From Woeseiaceae bacterium (GTDB taxonomy: Bacteria > Pseudomonadota > Gammaproteobacteria > Steroidobacterales > Woeseiaceae): a DNA stretch of 64,000 nucleotides. Within the stretch, counting starts at the first letter, position 1. Each line of letters begins with the position of its first letter. The position numbers and the translations under genes were made by a program. The notes under the pieces are model-generated. The model was not told the origin of the DNA. It saw only the letters and a list, made by a program, of their open reading frames with translations, and did no database searches. Below are positions 52,871 through 61,345 of the stretch, in pieces. Where the stretch lies: the NCBI GenBank assembly GCA_021773135.1, contig JAJFKP010000030.1, positions 84,583 through 148,582 on the forward strand, in the 5' to 3' direction.

Positions 52871-54111
52871 GCGCGCCTGCTTCAATATGGCTTGAAGTCA
52901 TGCTGGGTGTCGGCCTCTTCACAGCAATCATCCTGATCCTGGTGCTGATCATTTTATTCGCGCGTTCGAAGCTGGTCGCCAGCGGCGCATTGACCGTCCT
53001 TGTAAACGGTGAACGGGAATTGAGTGTGCCTCCTGGCATCAAGCTGATGACCGGACTGGCCGAAGCAGATCTTTTCGTCGCGTCGGCCTGTGGCGGCGGC
53101 GGAACCTGCGGCCAATGCCGAGTGCGTGTTCTAAGCGGTGGCGGGTCCGCATTGCCAACCGAAACATCACTGCTGAATAAGAGAGAGGTCGCGGATCACT
53201 ATCGCCTGTCCTGCCAGGTGGCCGTGAAACAGGACATGCGTGTCGAGGTGCCGGACGAGGTCTTTGGCGTTCGCAAGTTCAGCTGTCGCGTGGTCTCGAA
53301 CAGAAACGTAGCGACATTTATCAAGGAACTCGTACTGGCGCTGCCGGACGGCGAAGCGCTTGATTTTAGAGCCGGTGGATACGTACAACTGGAATGCCCG
53401 CCTCACGCACTGAAGTTCTCTGCCTTCGACATCAATGAGCGGTTCCGCGACGAATGGGATCGTTACAAACTCTGGCGCTACGAATCGAAGGTCGGCAAGC
53501 CGACGACGCGTGCTTATTCGATGGCGAATTATCCGCTGGAAAAAAACATCATCAAGCTGAACGTGCGCATTGCAACGCCTCCGCCAGGTTCCGGTGACAA
53601 GGTCCCGCCTGGCGTTATGTCCTCCTATATTTTCGGTCTTAAACCCGGCGACGAAATCATGGTCTCCGGCCCATTTGGCGAATTCTTTGCGAAAGAAACA
53701 GACAAAGAGATGATATTCGTCGGCGGCGGCGCCGGTATGGCGCCAATGCGCGCCCACATCTTCGATCAACTAAAGCGCCGCCATTCCCGCAGGAAGATGT
53801 CCTTCTGGTATGGCGCACGCAATCTGCGTGAAACTTTCTATGTCAGTGAGTTCGACGAACTTGCAGCGGACCACGACAATTTCGAGTGGCATATCGCTTT
53901 GTCGGAACCGCAGCCAGAGGACCACTGGACGGGGTATACCGGTTTTATTCACAAGGTATTGCTTAACGAATACCTTGCAAAGCATCGGGCACCTGAAAAT
54001 TGCGAGTATTATATATGTGGCCCGCCCATGATGAACACGGCAGTTATCAAGATGCTTGAAGATCTTGGCGTAGGCAGCGACGACATTCTTCTCGACGACT
54101 TTGGTGCCTGA
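52867..54111 (+). CDS. nqrF: Na+-NQR subunit F
   Basis: 414 residues from a TTG start that overlaps the nqrE stop. One membrane helix ([20 protein letters not shown]) anchors a ferredoxin-like domain with the [2Fe-2S] ligands Cys75, Cys81, Cys84 and Cys116 ([21 protein letters not shown]). The FAD/NADH reductase domain follows with [11 protein letters not shown] (FAD) and [21 protein letters not shown] (NADH). It oxidises NADH and starts the electron path F-D/E-C-B. The family's usual 400-410 residue length is kept. Confidence 0.95.
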   Translation: MSAPASIWLEVMLGVGLFTAIILILVLIILFARSKLVASGALTVLVNGERELSVPPGIKLMTGLAEADLFVASACGGGGTCGQCRVRVLSGGGSALPTETSLLNKREVADHYRLSCQVAVKQDMRVEVPDEVFGVRKFSCRVVSNRNVATFIKELVLALPDGEALDFRAGGYVQLECPPHALKFSAFDINERFRDEWDRYKLWRYESKVGKPTTRAYSMANYPLEKNIIKLNVRIATPPPGSGDKVPPGVMSSYIFGLKPGDEIMVSGPFGEFFAKETDKEMIFVGGGAGMAPMRAHIFDQLKRRHSRRKMSFWYGARNLRETFYVSEFDELAADHDNFEWHIALSEPQPEDHWTGYTGFIHKVLLNEYLAKHRAPENCEYYICGPPMMNTAVIKMLEDLGVGSDDILLDDFGA

Positions 54112-54115
54112 CACG

Positions 54116-55138
54116 ATGATTGCCCGAACCCTGATCGTTGTTATCGTTGTCACGTTAGGCGCATGTGACGCCCGGCACACTGATGCTCCGATCCACGAGC
54201 TAACGGGCCAGACAATGGGCACGACCTTTAGCATTAAACTGGTTGCGCCCGATGAAAAACTGAACAAAAACCTGCTGGCCAATCGCGTGACTGACATTCT
54301 CGCCCGCATCAACGGGCGCATGTCGACCTGGCAGCCCGATTCAGAATTGTCTTTACTCAACGCCAGCGCTTCGACGGAATGGATAGAGTCATCAATTGAA
54401 TTTTGCGCCGTCATAGATGCAGCACTCGCTGCAAGTCGGCGCACTGATGGTGCCTTCGATATAACCGTCGGTCCACTGGTCAATCTATGGGGTTTTGGTC
54501 CGAACAAAAACGCCACGCGGGAGCCGCCCACCGATGAATTGATCCTGACGACAGGAGAAAGAGTCGGTTATGGGAAGCTGCAGGCTGACTGCGACATCCC
54601 TGCTGTACGAAAATCCCGGCCGGACGTCTATGTTGACCTCTCTGCCTATGCAAAAGGTTATGCGGTTGATCAAATCGCCGGCGAACTCGACGAACTCGGG
54701 CTGGCCAACTACCTGGTCGAAATCGGCGGCGAGCTGCGCATGCGGGGCCACAGCGCGAGCAAAGACGATTGGGCAATCGCCATCGAGAAACCGGCTGACT
54801 TTGAACGGACAGTACAGGTAATCATCCACTTAACAGACCGAGCCATGGCGACCTCGGGCGACTATCGCAATTTCTTCGAGGCCGGGGGAGCACGTTTTTC
54901 ACACACGATCGATGCGCGTACCGGGAAACCGGTTGCGCATCGCGCCGCTGCAGTTACGGTCGTCTCTGAAAGCGCCGCTTTGGCAGATGCGCTGGCCACT
55001 GCGCTCCTCGTTCTCGGGCCGGAAGAAGGTTTTTCGTTCGCCGAGGACGAACGAATCGCTGCCTATTTTCTGCTTCGCAACGAGTCGGGCATCGAGGAAA
55101 AAATGACCAGCACATTCGTGGCGCTGCAAACGTCATGA
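54116..55138 (+). CDS. apbE: FAD:protein FMN transferase (ApbE), lipoprotein
   Basis: 340 residues from ATG 54116, starting with a lipoprotein signal (VIVVTLGACDARH, Cys17). TGQTMGTTFSIKL, LSAYAKGYAVDQIAGELDELGL and FSHTIDARTGKPVAHRAAAVTVV are the conserved blocks. ApbE attaches FMN covalently to the threonine of the S-G-A-T motifs seen in NqrB and NqrC, in the periplasm. Its gene follows nqrF and overlaps nqrM by 4 nt, so it almost certainly serves this NQR. Confidence 0.93.
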   Translation: MIARTLIVVIVVTLGACDARHTDAPIHELTGQTMGTTFSIKLVAPDEKLNKNLLANRVTDILARINGRMSTWQPDSELSLLNASASTEWIESSIEFCAVIDAALAASRRTDGAFDITVGPLVNLWGFGPNKNATREPPTDELILTTGERVGYGKLQADCDIPAVRKSRPDVYVDLSAYAKGYAVDQIAGELDELGLANYLVEIGGELRMRGHSASKDDWAIAIEKPADFERTVQVIIHLTDRAMATSGDYRNFFEAGGARFSHTIDARTGKPVAHRAAAVTVVSESAALADALATALLVLGPEEGFSFAEDERIAAYFLLRNESGIEEKMTSTFVALQTS

Positions 55139-55311
55139 ATACGCTAGCCATAACACTGCTTTTAAGCTTTGTCCTTATCCTGGGAATAATTGCCGCAATG
55201 GCCGTCGGCGTGATGTCCGGCCGGCCCGCGATACGCGGCAGCTGCGGCGGCCTCAATAATGGCGGTTGCGAACTTTGCAGCGGGAAATGCCGCGATAGAG
55301 CAGACCCATGA
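55135..55311 (+). CDS. nqrM: NQR maturation factor NqrM (DUF539)
   Basis: A 58-residue protein. One membrane helix (LLLSFVLILGIIAAMAVGVMSG) is followed by RGSCGGLNNGGCELCSGKC, four cysteines at positions 37, 45, 48 and 52. This is the NqrM pattern; NqrM delivers or assembles the iron site between NqrD and NqrE. The ATG overlaps the apbE stop (ATGA), continuing the operon. It is easily overlooked because of its size. Without it the pump is inactive in Vibrio, as I recall. Confidence 0.88.
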   Translation: MNTLAITLLLSFVLILGIIAAMAVGVMSGRPAIRGSCGGLNNGGCELCSGKCRDRADP

Positions 55312-55357
55312 CCTCGAAATCAGGCCGCACGTGCCTATGTCAGGAGGAGAGTCCAAG

Positions 55358-55762
55358 ATGACGCCGAAAACAGGGTCGGTCAAAGACTATATGACCGGCA
55401 AGCTGGTGACATTCAGCCCGCAGACGGATGTGCTCGACGCGATCCATGAACTCGTGCACCACCAAATCGCCGGCGCTCCCGTTATCAACGATCAGGGCGA
55501 CCTGATTGGCATGCTGTCCGAACTGGATTGCATGAAAATCGCGTTACAGGCCGGCTACCATGGCCAGTGGGGTGGCCCGGTCGCCGAGTACATGTCGATT
55601 GACATCGAAACCGTTGACGCCGGCATGAGCATTATCGACCTGGCAGAGCGTTTCCTGGATACGGGCTTCCGCCGCTTTCCCGTTGTCGACGATCACCGAC
55701 TGGTCGGCCAGATCAGTCGGCGCGATGTGCTCCGAGCATTGGAAACCATTGCGCGAGGGTAA
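55358..55762 (+). CDS. CBS-domain pair protein
   Basis: 134 residues from ATG 55358, which follows GGAGGAGAGTCCAAG, a strong ribosome site; an extension upstream to 55259 would overlap nqrM and lacks features. It consists of two CBS motifs (SVKDYMTGKLVTFSPQTDVLDAIHELVHHQIAGAPVIN and PVAEYMSIDIETVDAGMSIIDLAERFLDTGFRRFPVVD), which together bind adenine nucleotides. No fused effector domain exists. It may sense energy state and act on a nearby partner such as NQR or the antiporter, which is inference. Confidence 0.88.
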   Translation: MTPKTGSVKDYMTGKLVTFSPQTDVLDAIHELVHHQIAGAPVINDQGDLIGMLSELDCMKIALQAGYHGQWGGPVAEYMSIDIETVDAGMSIIDLAERFLDTGFRRFPVVDDHRLVGQISRRDVLRALETIARG

Positions 55763-55802
55763 AACTCTTGTTTGATCCTGCGCCCGATGGATCGGCCTGA
55801 CT

Positions 55803-56438
55803 TTACAAGCCGGATTCCCGAGGTGCGAATTCCGCCTGCAAGCGCTCGATGATCTCGGCGGCATTTTCCGGTTCCTCGTGCACGATCCCGTGATGACAGT
55901 CGATACAGGTTTCACCCTGCTCGGCAGCGCGCGAATGCTGCCTGGCGGTGCGCCGTTCCTGCCCTTCGAGATCCATCGCGTCGATACTGTGGCAACTGCG
56001 GCAGAACTTCGAATCATTCTCTTTAAACTGGCGCCAGACAGATTCGGCCATTTCGGCACGGTGTGCCGCGTACTTTTCTGCCGTATCCAGTTTCCCCGCA
56101 AGCTCCGGAATGATATCGAGCGAGACCACCATCTTGGTCCAGACGAGTTCGAACCAGTTGTCATGTGGCAGGTGGCAGTCTGAGCAGCCTGCGCGGACGC
56201 CGGAGAGATTGCTGAAATGTGAGGAGGCCTCGTATTCGGGTTTGATGAAATTCTCATGGGAGTGACAGACGTAGCAAAACTCGGTTGTACTGGTCTCATG
56301 CAACACGTAATTCGTCATCCCCAGCATTATCGCGCCGAGCGCGAATGCAATTACTCCGCCCAGCGGAATGCCGAGTAACCATTTTCTCTTTGGTTTAACC
56401 CAAAGGCCGGTTGATTCCCTGTTTTCTGTGTCTGACAT
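55803..56438 (-). CDS. Tetrahaem NapC/NirT/CymA-type quinol dehydrogenase
   Basis: 211 residues. A membrane anchor (LLGIPLGGVIAFALGAIMLGMTNYVLHE, about residues 21-48) precedes four c-haem sites beginning at Cys55 (CYVCH), Cys85 (CSDCH), Cys146 (CRSCH) and Cys178 (CIDCH). The opening STTEFCYVCHSHENFIKPEYEASSH is the NapC/NirT pattern. These proteins oxidise quinol at the periplasmic side and pass electrons to periplasmic haem proteins. In Shewanella the relative CymA feeds MtrA. The proximity of the mtr genes here makes that role likely. It is transcribed away from them, in one run with the next minus-strand genes. Confidence 0.9.
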   Translation of the reverse strand: MSDTENRESTGLWVKPKRKWLLGIPLGGVIAFALGAIMLGMTNYVLHETSTTEFCYVCHSHENFIKPEYEASSHFSNLSGVRAGCSDCHLPHDNWFELVWTKMVVSLDIIPELAGKLDTAEKYAAHRAEMAESVWRQFKENDSKFCRSCHSIDAMDLEGQERRTARQHSRAAEQGETCIDCHHGIVHEEPENAAEIIERLQAEFAPRESGL

Positions 56439-56521
56439 GGATGTTCACCGTCCAATACGTCGCTATTGTGTAGTTTCGGCGATCACGACTCACGAACAAT
56501 CGTGGTTATCCGAAGTGCCTG

Positions 56522-57793
56522 TCACACCCGGCGTGGCTCACGCGAGATGTTGTGCCGCATGTCGTCACGGAAATTGTTTACGCCCGAGAAGAATTCCCGC
56601 ATCAGTATGACCCACAGGAAGTAGCCGGATTCGGTTAGCGCTAGCTGGTCCGATGCTTTGCGGATCGCCCCGATCGCGCGCAGGCCCGCGATATCGCGCC
56701 ACATGAGCTTGCCAAACTGGCCGTCAAAGCGTTTCTCGGCGATATCGAGATCGAGATGGCCGCCAAACATTCGCATCAACAGGTAATAGCGCATTTGCTC
56801 GAATAGCGTCATTTCTCGTTTTTGAACAGCGCCGGTCAGACCTTCGTTGATGAGCCTTACGTAGTTATTGATCGAAAACGTATTGGCGTACATTGTGCCG
56901 TTGACATAGCTAAACGAACCACTGCCAAGACCCACGTATTCCTCGTGCCCGACGATATATTCGTCGAACATGCCGGGGCACCGCGAAAAACACCAGGCCG
57001 ACGCGCGTTCGTAGCCGGCGGCGAGCATGTGTTCCGCGATAACTTCATAGTATTTGCGCGCCCTGGAATGATCCACATTGCCTATCCGGCGTGCCATTGG
57101 CCGCGACGTCGACGCGGCGGTCATCAACGGATACCAGGACACCTGGTCGACCAATAATTTGTCGGTCAGAACTGCGAGATCAGACTTCAGTATTGCTTCG
57201 GACTGATGAGGAAAGTTGAAAATCATGTCGACGTTGAGCGTATCGAACAGGCCGCTAACGCCACGCAGATGTTCGCCGATCTCCTCGCCGCTGCCATATT
57301 TTTCGTAGCGCTGCATTTCCTTGAGCAGGCTATCGTCGAAGCTTTGCACGCCGACCGACAACCTGTTGACACCTGTTTGTTTGAGTTGATTTAACTTTTG
57401 CGCATCAAGATCATGCGGATTCGTCTCGACAGATATGGACGACACTGAGTGCAATTTCGAGACCAGTTCGATGGTCTCGGCCAGCGCGTCCGGCATCACC
57501 GTTGGTGTCCCGCCGCCGATGTATAACTCACCGAATTGGTAGCCACGCTCCGTAACGCTTCTGATCTCTCGTTGCAGCGCCTCGAAATACTGGGTCGCCT
57601 TGTCTTTGCGAAACTCAACCCGATGAAACGAACAAAACGGACACAGCACCACACAGAAAGGTATGTGTAAATACAGGAGGTAGCGCTTGTCAGGGTCGGG
57701 ATCCGGCAACCGAACTTCGCCCGGTTCAGGCCCAAAGGCCATCAGTCGCTGATTGAGGTGTCGAACGTATCGGCTGATCAGATTTTCAATCAT
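56522..57793 (-). CDS. HemN/HemW-like radical SAM protein (coproporphyrinogen oxidase family)
   Basis: 423 residues. The radical SAM cluster motif is Cys47-x3-Cys51-x2-Cys54 (HIPFCVVLCPFCSFHR). ELYIGGGTPTVMPDAL is the SAM-binding glycine motif, and VNRLSVGVQSFDDSLL is conserved in the HemN family. True HemN has a fourth cysteine right behind the cluster (CxC), which is absent here, so the protein is nearer HemW or HutW-type proteins that handle haem or break it open. Haem supply for the more than 20 c-haems encoded nearby would be a sensible role, but it is inferred. It sits between the tetrahaem gene and the SnoaL gene. Confidence 0.82.
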   Translation of the reverse strand: MIENLISRYVRHLNQRLMAFGPEPGEVRLPDPDPDKRYLLYLHIPFCVVLCPFCSFHRVEFRKDKATQYFEALQREIRSVTERGYQFGELYIGGGTPTVMPDALAETIELVSKLHSVSSISVETNPHDLDAQKLNQLKQTGVNRLSVGVQSFDDSLLKEMQRYEKYGSGEEIGEHLRGVSGLFDTLNVDMIFNFPHQSEAILKSDLAVLTDKLLVDQVSWYPLMTAASTSRPMARRIGNVDHSRARKYYEVIAEHMLAAGYERASAWCFSRCPGMFDEYIVGHEEYVGLGSGSFSYVNGTMYANTFSINNYVRLINEGLTGAVQKREMTLFEQMRYYLLMRMFGGHLDLDIAEKRFDGQFGKLMWRDIAGLRAIGAIRKASDQLALTESGYFLWVILMREFFSGVNNFRDDMRHNISREPRRV

Positions 57794-57826
57794 GAGCGGC
57801 TGCCGCTCCCGTCTCAGGGGCGAATT

Positions 57827-58204
57827 CTATAGCGCGTATAATGGTGTGATATCGATATAAATTCTGTAACTGGCGATCAGCTCGCCCTGCAGCTCGAATA
57901 CGTCGACGAACGGTATGACGACTTCTGTGCCATCAACGCGTCGATAACAGACTTCACCTTCGAAAGCCAGGCTGTTGTCTTCACGCCAAACCCGGCGCAC
58001 GCTGTGCGACAGGCCCGAAATGGTGTCGAAGAAGGCCTGAACCGCTTCCCCAATCGCTTCCCGACCCTTGACTGCCGGCGCCGAACCGAAACGAAACTCG
58101 CCATCTTCCGCCAGGTAGGCGGCAAACCGCTCGGCATCCATAGCATCGATCGACTGAAACAGTCCGTCGAGAATTCCCTCAGGTTGCGCGGCTGCGTGCA
58201 TCAT
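57827..58204 (-). CDS. SnoaL-like (NTF2-fold) protein
   Basis: 125 residues with one NTF2-like cone: LFQSIDAMDAERFAAYLAEDGEFRFGSAPAVKGREAIGEAVQAFF and SLAFEGEVCYRRVDGTEVVIPFVDVFEL. No export signal is seen. Such proteins are isomerases, hydrolases or ligand binders, so function is unassigned. It lies between a cytochrome c4-like gene and the radical SAM gene on the same strand with short gaps (about 33-38 nt). It is the second SnoaL-type domain in the window. Confidence 0.82.
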   Translation of the reverse strand: MMHAAAQPEGILDGLFQSIDAMDAERFAAYLAEDGEFRFGSAPAVKGREAIGEAVQAFFDTISGLSHSVRRVWREDNSLAFEGEVCYRRVDGTEVVIPFVDVFELQGELIASYRIYIDITPLYAL

Positions 58205-58242
58205 CCCGACTCCATTGTTGCGAACTACGGCAGTAACACAAG

Positions 58243-58854
58243 TTACTGCCGTGATGCATAGTAGTGCAGCAGGGCCTCGACGTCAGCATCAGTCAACGGA
58301 TCCATTTTTTCCTGCATTTTTTTATCCTGCGGTCTTTCGCCGGCGGCATATTGTGTAAATGCTTCGCGCAGGTAGCCCATCCATTGACCAGCAATGATGC
58401 CGGCCTCGTCCTCCGCGTTCGATCCACCTTCGGAATGACATCGGTCACACTCCTGCTTATGCAGGACGGCACCGGTCTCAGCCAGTGCGGCATCGAAATC
58501 CTGCGTTGCCGGAACGAAGGGAAGCGCAGCGTAGTGCTCGGCGATCGCATCGATCTCATCGTCGCTCAAGCCGGCAACCGTCTCGCACATCGTTGCTGGC
58601 GCACGATTCGTATCTCCCTGACGGTAGGCACTTTCCCCGCAGGCACGCTCCTCGTCTCGATAGGCGTACAGGGCATCGGCGTGCGTGAAAGCGTCTATAC
58701 CGCTGATGGTAGGCATGTCATCCCACTGGCTTACGCCATTGTCTCCATGACAGTCGTTGCAGTTTTTGATCGTCGCGTCGAGATCAGCAGCACTCGCGGC
58801 ACCAAAAATGCACAAGAAAACAGCGGTGATGCCCACGTAATAGGCAATTCTCAT
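58243..58854 (-). CDS. Dihaem cytochrome c4-like protein
   Basis: 203 residues with a signal peptide (MRIAYYVGITAVFLCIFGAASAA). Two haem sites: Cys32-Asn-Asp-Cys-His36 and Cys136-Asp-Arg-Cys-His140, in two related cytochrome c domains. Methionines after each site (DMPTISGIDAF, GQWMGYLREAF, MDPLTDADVEALLHYYASR) are likely axial ligands. This layout matches cytochrome c4/c553 of sulfide- and thiosulfate-oxidising bacteria. It can shuttle electrons in the periplasm between the tetrahaem quinol dehydrogenase, the Mtr conduit and oxidases. It is divergent from the mtrC-like gene. Confidence 0.87.
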   Translation of the reverse strand: MRIAYYVGITAVFLCIFGAASAADLDATIKNCNDCHGDNGVSQWDDMPTISGIDAFTHADALYAYRDEERACGESAYRQGDTNRAPATMCETVAGLSDDEIDAIAEHYAALPFVPATQDFDAALAETGAVLHKQECDRCHSEGGSNAEDEAGIIAGQWMGYLREAFTQYAAGERPQDKKMQEKMDPLTDADVEALLHYYASRQ

Positions 58855-58993
58855 TGGTTAGCTCCTGTCAGTGACATAGAAATACGATGCGTTGACGATA
58901 TGACTCATATTGATCTGTGCGGTTCCTGTTTCATATGGGCAAATCCACCCGGTTGGAATAGGTAAATCCCGCAATGCGTTGGGCAGGCAACAT

Positions 58994-59022
58994 TTGGTAC
59001 AAGTGTGTCATCAGAATAAAAA
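58994..59022 (+). promoter_or_regulatory. Candidate sigma70 promoter of the mtr-type operon
   Basis: TTGGTA and TAAAAA are separated by exactly 17 nt and each match the consensus at four of six positions. A start near 59029 would give a leader of about 54 nt that contains the palindrome at 59041. Alternatives in the 230-nt divergent region could not be ruled out. Confidence 0.35.
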
Positions 59023-59040
59023 GCTGCGGCTGTCCGTGCC

Positions 59041-59056
59041 GCCGTCGGACGACGGC
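59041..59056. promoter_or_regulatory. Near-perfect palindrome in the mtr leader
   Basis: GCCGTCG and CGACGGC are a perfect inverted repeat with only two bases between them. It lies 26 nt before the mtrC-like start codon and just after the candidate promoter. It could be an operator for a dimeric repressor or a tight mRNA hairpin. It is immediately upstream of a possible ribosome site (GAGGGG). Confidence 0.35.
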
Positions 59057-59082
59057 ACACAATCTTATTTGAGGGGAAACCA

Positions 59083-61314
59083 ATGCTTGCGACCTTGCGC
59101 AGCAGTGCCAAACTGGCGCTCATCCTATTTGCGGCATCCATGTTATTCGCATGTTCGGGCGATGACGGCAGCGCCGGGCCGGCGGGTCCCGCGGGCCCAC
59201 CGGGTCCGCCATCACCCCCACCGCCACCAAGCAGTAGTGGTGGTGTTCCCGTCGACAGCGCGACCAAGATCAATGTCGAGATAACGGGCGTTTCTGTCGC
59301 ATCGGGGACCGATCAACCGGTCGTCCAGTTACAGCTCACCAACGACCTGACGCAGGGACTCACCGGACTCCCTGCCGGTGACATCCGATTCATGTTGTCG
59401 CAGCTGTCCCCGGCCGCACCTGGCAGTGGTGAATCGAGCGAATGGCAGTCATACGTTACCCGGGCAAGCAACGGGGTTCCGGACGCACAGGCAACCACGG
59501 AAACCGCGTCCGCCGGAACCTTTGTCGACAATGGCGATGGCACCTACCAGTACACGTTTGCACAGGCGCTCGACGACTATCCCGCCGGGCCCGTCTTCGA
59601 TGCGAACAAGAGCCACCGTCTCGGGATTGAGATTCGTGGTCAGGCGCCGATTTCGAGCAACGGCATTTTTGACTTCGTGCCCGCCGTGGGCGGCCCGACG
59701 ATGGACATGTTCACACGCAATGTCGTCGACAACGATACGTGCAACGCCTGCCACGACGTGTTCGATTTTCACGGCGGCCCGCGGGTGGATATCACCTACT
59801 GCGTGACCTGCCACAACCCGTCCTCTATCGACGAAGACTCCGGCAGCTCGGTAGACATGAAGGTCATGATTCACAAGATTCATTACGGCGTGAACCTGAC
59901 GAATGGATATTCGGTGATTGGATTTGGAAACACAGTGCACGATTATTCAGGCATTGAGTTCCCGCAGGATGTTCGCAACTGCCAGACCTGCCACAACGAT
60001 TCCGATACCAACACACCCGATGCGAGCAATTATTTTGAAGTCGCCAACCGCGAGGCCTGTGGCACCTGTCACGACGACATCGATTGGGAAAACAACGGGC
60101 ACAATGGCGTGTCATTCTTTGACGACACGCTGTGTCTCGACTGTCATGGCCCTACCGCAACGACCGCGGGCATAGAACAACGCGTAAAAGAGGCACACAG
60201 GCTGCCGGTGCAGGAAGCTTCCGAGAATTTCCAGTTCAACATCATTGCGGTAAGCAATATGGCGGTCGGACAGATGCCGAGCGTGGATATCTCGGTCACG
60301 AACCCGAACACCGGCGACGCCTACGACCTGTTAATGGACTCCGAGTTCACGACCTGTGCCGGCGGCGCCAGTCGGCTCGCTGTCGGCATCGCCTGGAACA
60401 CGGATGATTACACCAACACGGATTCCGGCAGCGATCCGGCCCAACCGATTTCGATGAACCCGCTGGCCTGCTTCGGCAACCCACCGGCGACGCCGGTGGC
60501 GGGCAGTCCGGGCGTTTTCCGCGTGACGTCGACAACCGCAGTCCCGGCCAGTGCAGTGGGAACGGCCGCCGTTACGATTGACGGTCACCCGGCGGTCGTT
60601 ATCGATAGCGTCGTTAATCGCATCCCCGTCACCAACGTCATTGAGTATGTTGGCATCGATGGCGCGACGGCCGCGAACAGGCGCGCCGTGGTCGACATCC
60701 AGAAATGCGACGACTGCCACAAAGCGCTGTCACTTCATGGCAACAATCGCACCGATAATCCGGAAGTCTGCGTCACCTGCCACAATCCGAATGCAACGGA
60801 TGCGCGCCAGCGAGGCGTCGCGATGTCAGCCTGTGACGATCAGCTGGGTGCCAATGACACGACGATCGACATGAAGGTCATGATTCACGCGATCCACGCC
60901 GCCGGGTACGCAAATACGCCATACGAAGTTTGCGGATTCAACAATTCCGCACACAGTTATGACTTCGTTTATCCGGGTCGATTGCAGAACTGCGAAGGGT
61001 GTCATTTGGCCGGCACCTACTATCCGGTCGATCCCGCTGAAGTGCTCGGCACAACCGTTGACACTGGCATAGATGTCAGTTTGCCAGATGACGATGTCGT
61101 TGTTTCTCCCAACACTGCCGTATGCTCAGCCTGTCACGTGTCAGCGCTGGCAGCCGAACATATGAGTCAGAACGGTGGCGACTTCGCTGCGGGCAAAGCG
61201 GCTGACAGTTCCCTGGTCTCGTCAGGCGTTGAGACGTGTGGGATCTGTCATGGTCCTGGTCGAGCGTCAGACGTCAAAGAAATTCACGGTGTGGGCGAGT
61301 TCCAGTTCAATTGA
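59083..61314 (+). CDS. mtrC: OmcA/MtrC-type decahaem outer-membrane lipoprotein cytochrome c
   Basis: 743 residues. A lipoprotein signal (LFACSG, lipobox) is followed by a collagen-like GPAGPAGPPGPP run and a proline tract. Ten CxxCH sites begin at Cys220, 240, 300, 326 and 351 and, after a gap, at Cys542, 563, 637, 681 and 719. This gives two five-haem domains (II and IV), each after a beta domain (I and III), exactly the OmcA/MtrC layout. The two haem domains share a DMKVMIHxIH element, showing an internal duplication. The protein would sit on the cell surface and exchange electrons with minerals, electrodes, partners or flavins. It opens the cluster mtrC-mtrA-mtrB. GAGGGG lies 8 nt before the ATG. 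Confidence 0.93.
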   Translation: MLATLRSSAKLALILFAASMLFACSGDDGSAGPAGPAGPPGPPSPPPPPSSSGGVPVDSATKINVEITGVSVASGTDQPVVQLQLTNDLTQGLTGLPAGDIRFMLSQLSPAAPGSGESSEWQSYVTRASNGVPDAQATTETASAGTFVDNGDGTYQYTFAQALDDYPAGPVFDANKSHRLGIEIRGQAPISSNGIFDFVPAVGGPTMDMFTRNVVDNDTCNACHDVFDFHGGPRVDITYCVTCHNPSSIDEDSGSSVDMKVMIHKIHYGVNLTNGYSVIGFGNTVHDYSGIEFPQDVRNCQTCHNDSDTNTPDASNYFEVANREACGTCHDDIDWENNGHNGVSFFDDTLCLDCHGPTATTAGIEQRVKEAHRLPVQEASENFQFNIIAVSNMAVGQMPSVDISVTNPNTGDAYDLLMDSEFTTCAGGASRLAVGIAWNTDDYTNTDSGSDPAQPISMNPLACFGNPPATPVAGSPGVFRVTSTTAVPASAVGTAAVTIDGHPAVVIDSVVNRIPVTNVIEYVGIDGATAANRRAVVDIQKCDDCHKALSLHGNNRTDNPEVCVTCHNPNATDARQRGVAMSACDDQLGANDTTIDMKVMIHAIHAAGYANTPYEVCGFNNSAHSYDFVYPGRLQNCEGCHLAGTYYPVDPAEVLGTTVDTGIDVSLPDDDVVVSPNTAVCSACHVSALAAEHMSQNGGDFAAGKAADSSLVSSGVETCGICHGPGRASDVKEIHGVGEFQFN

Positions 61315-61345
61315 TCGTTGATTCGGCAGCGGGAACTGTGCGCAC

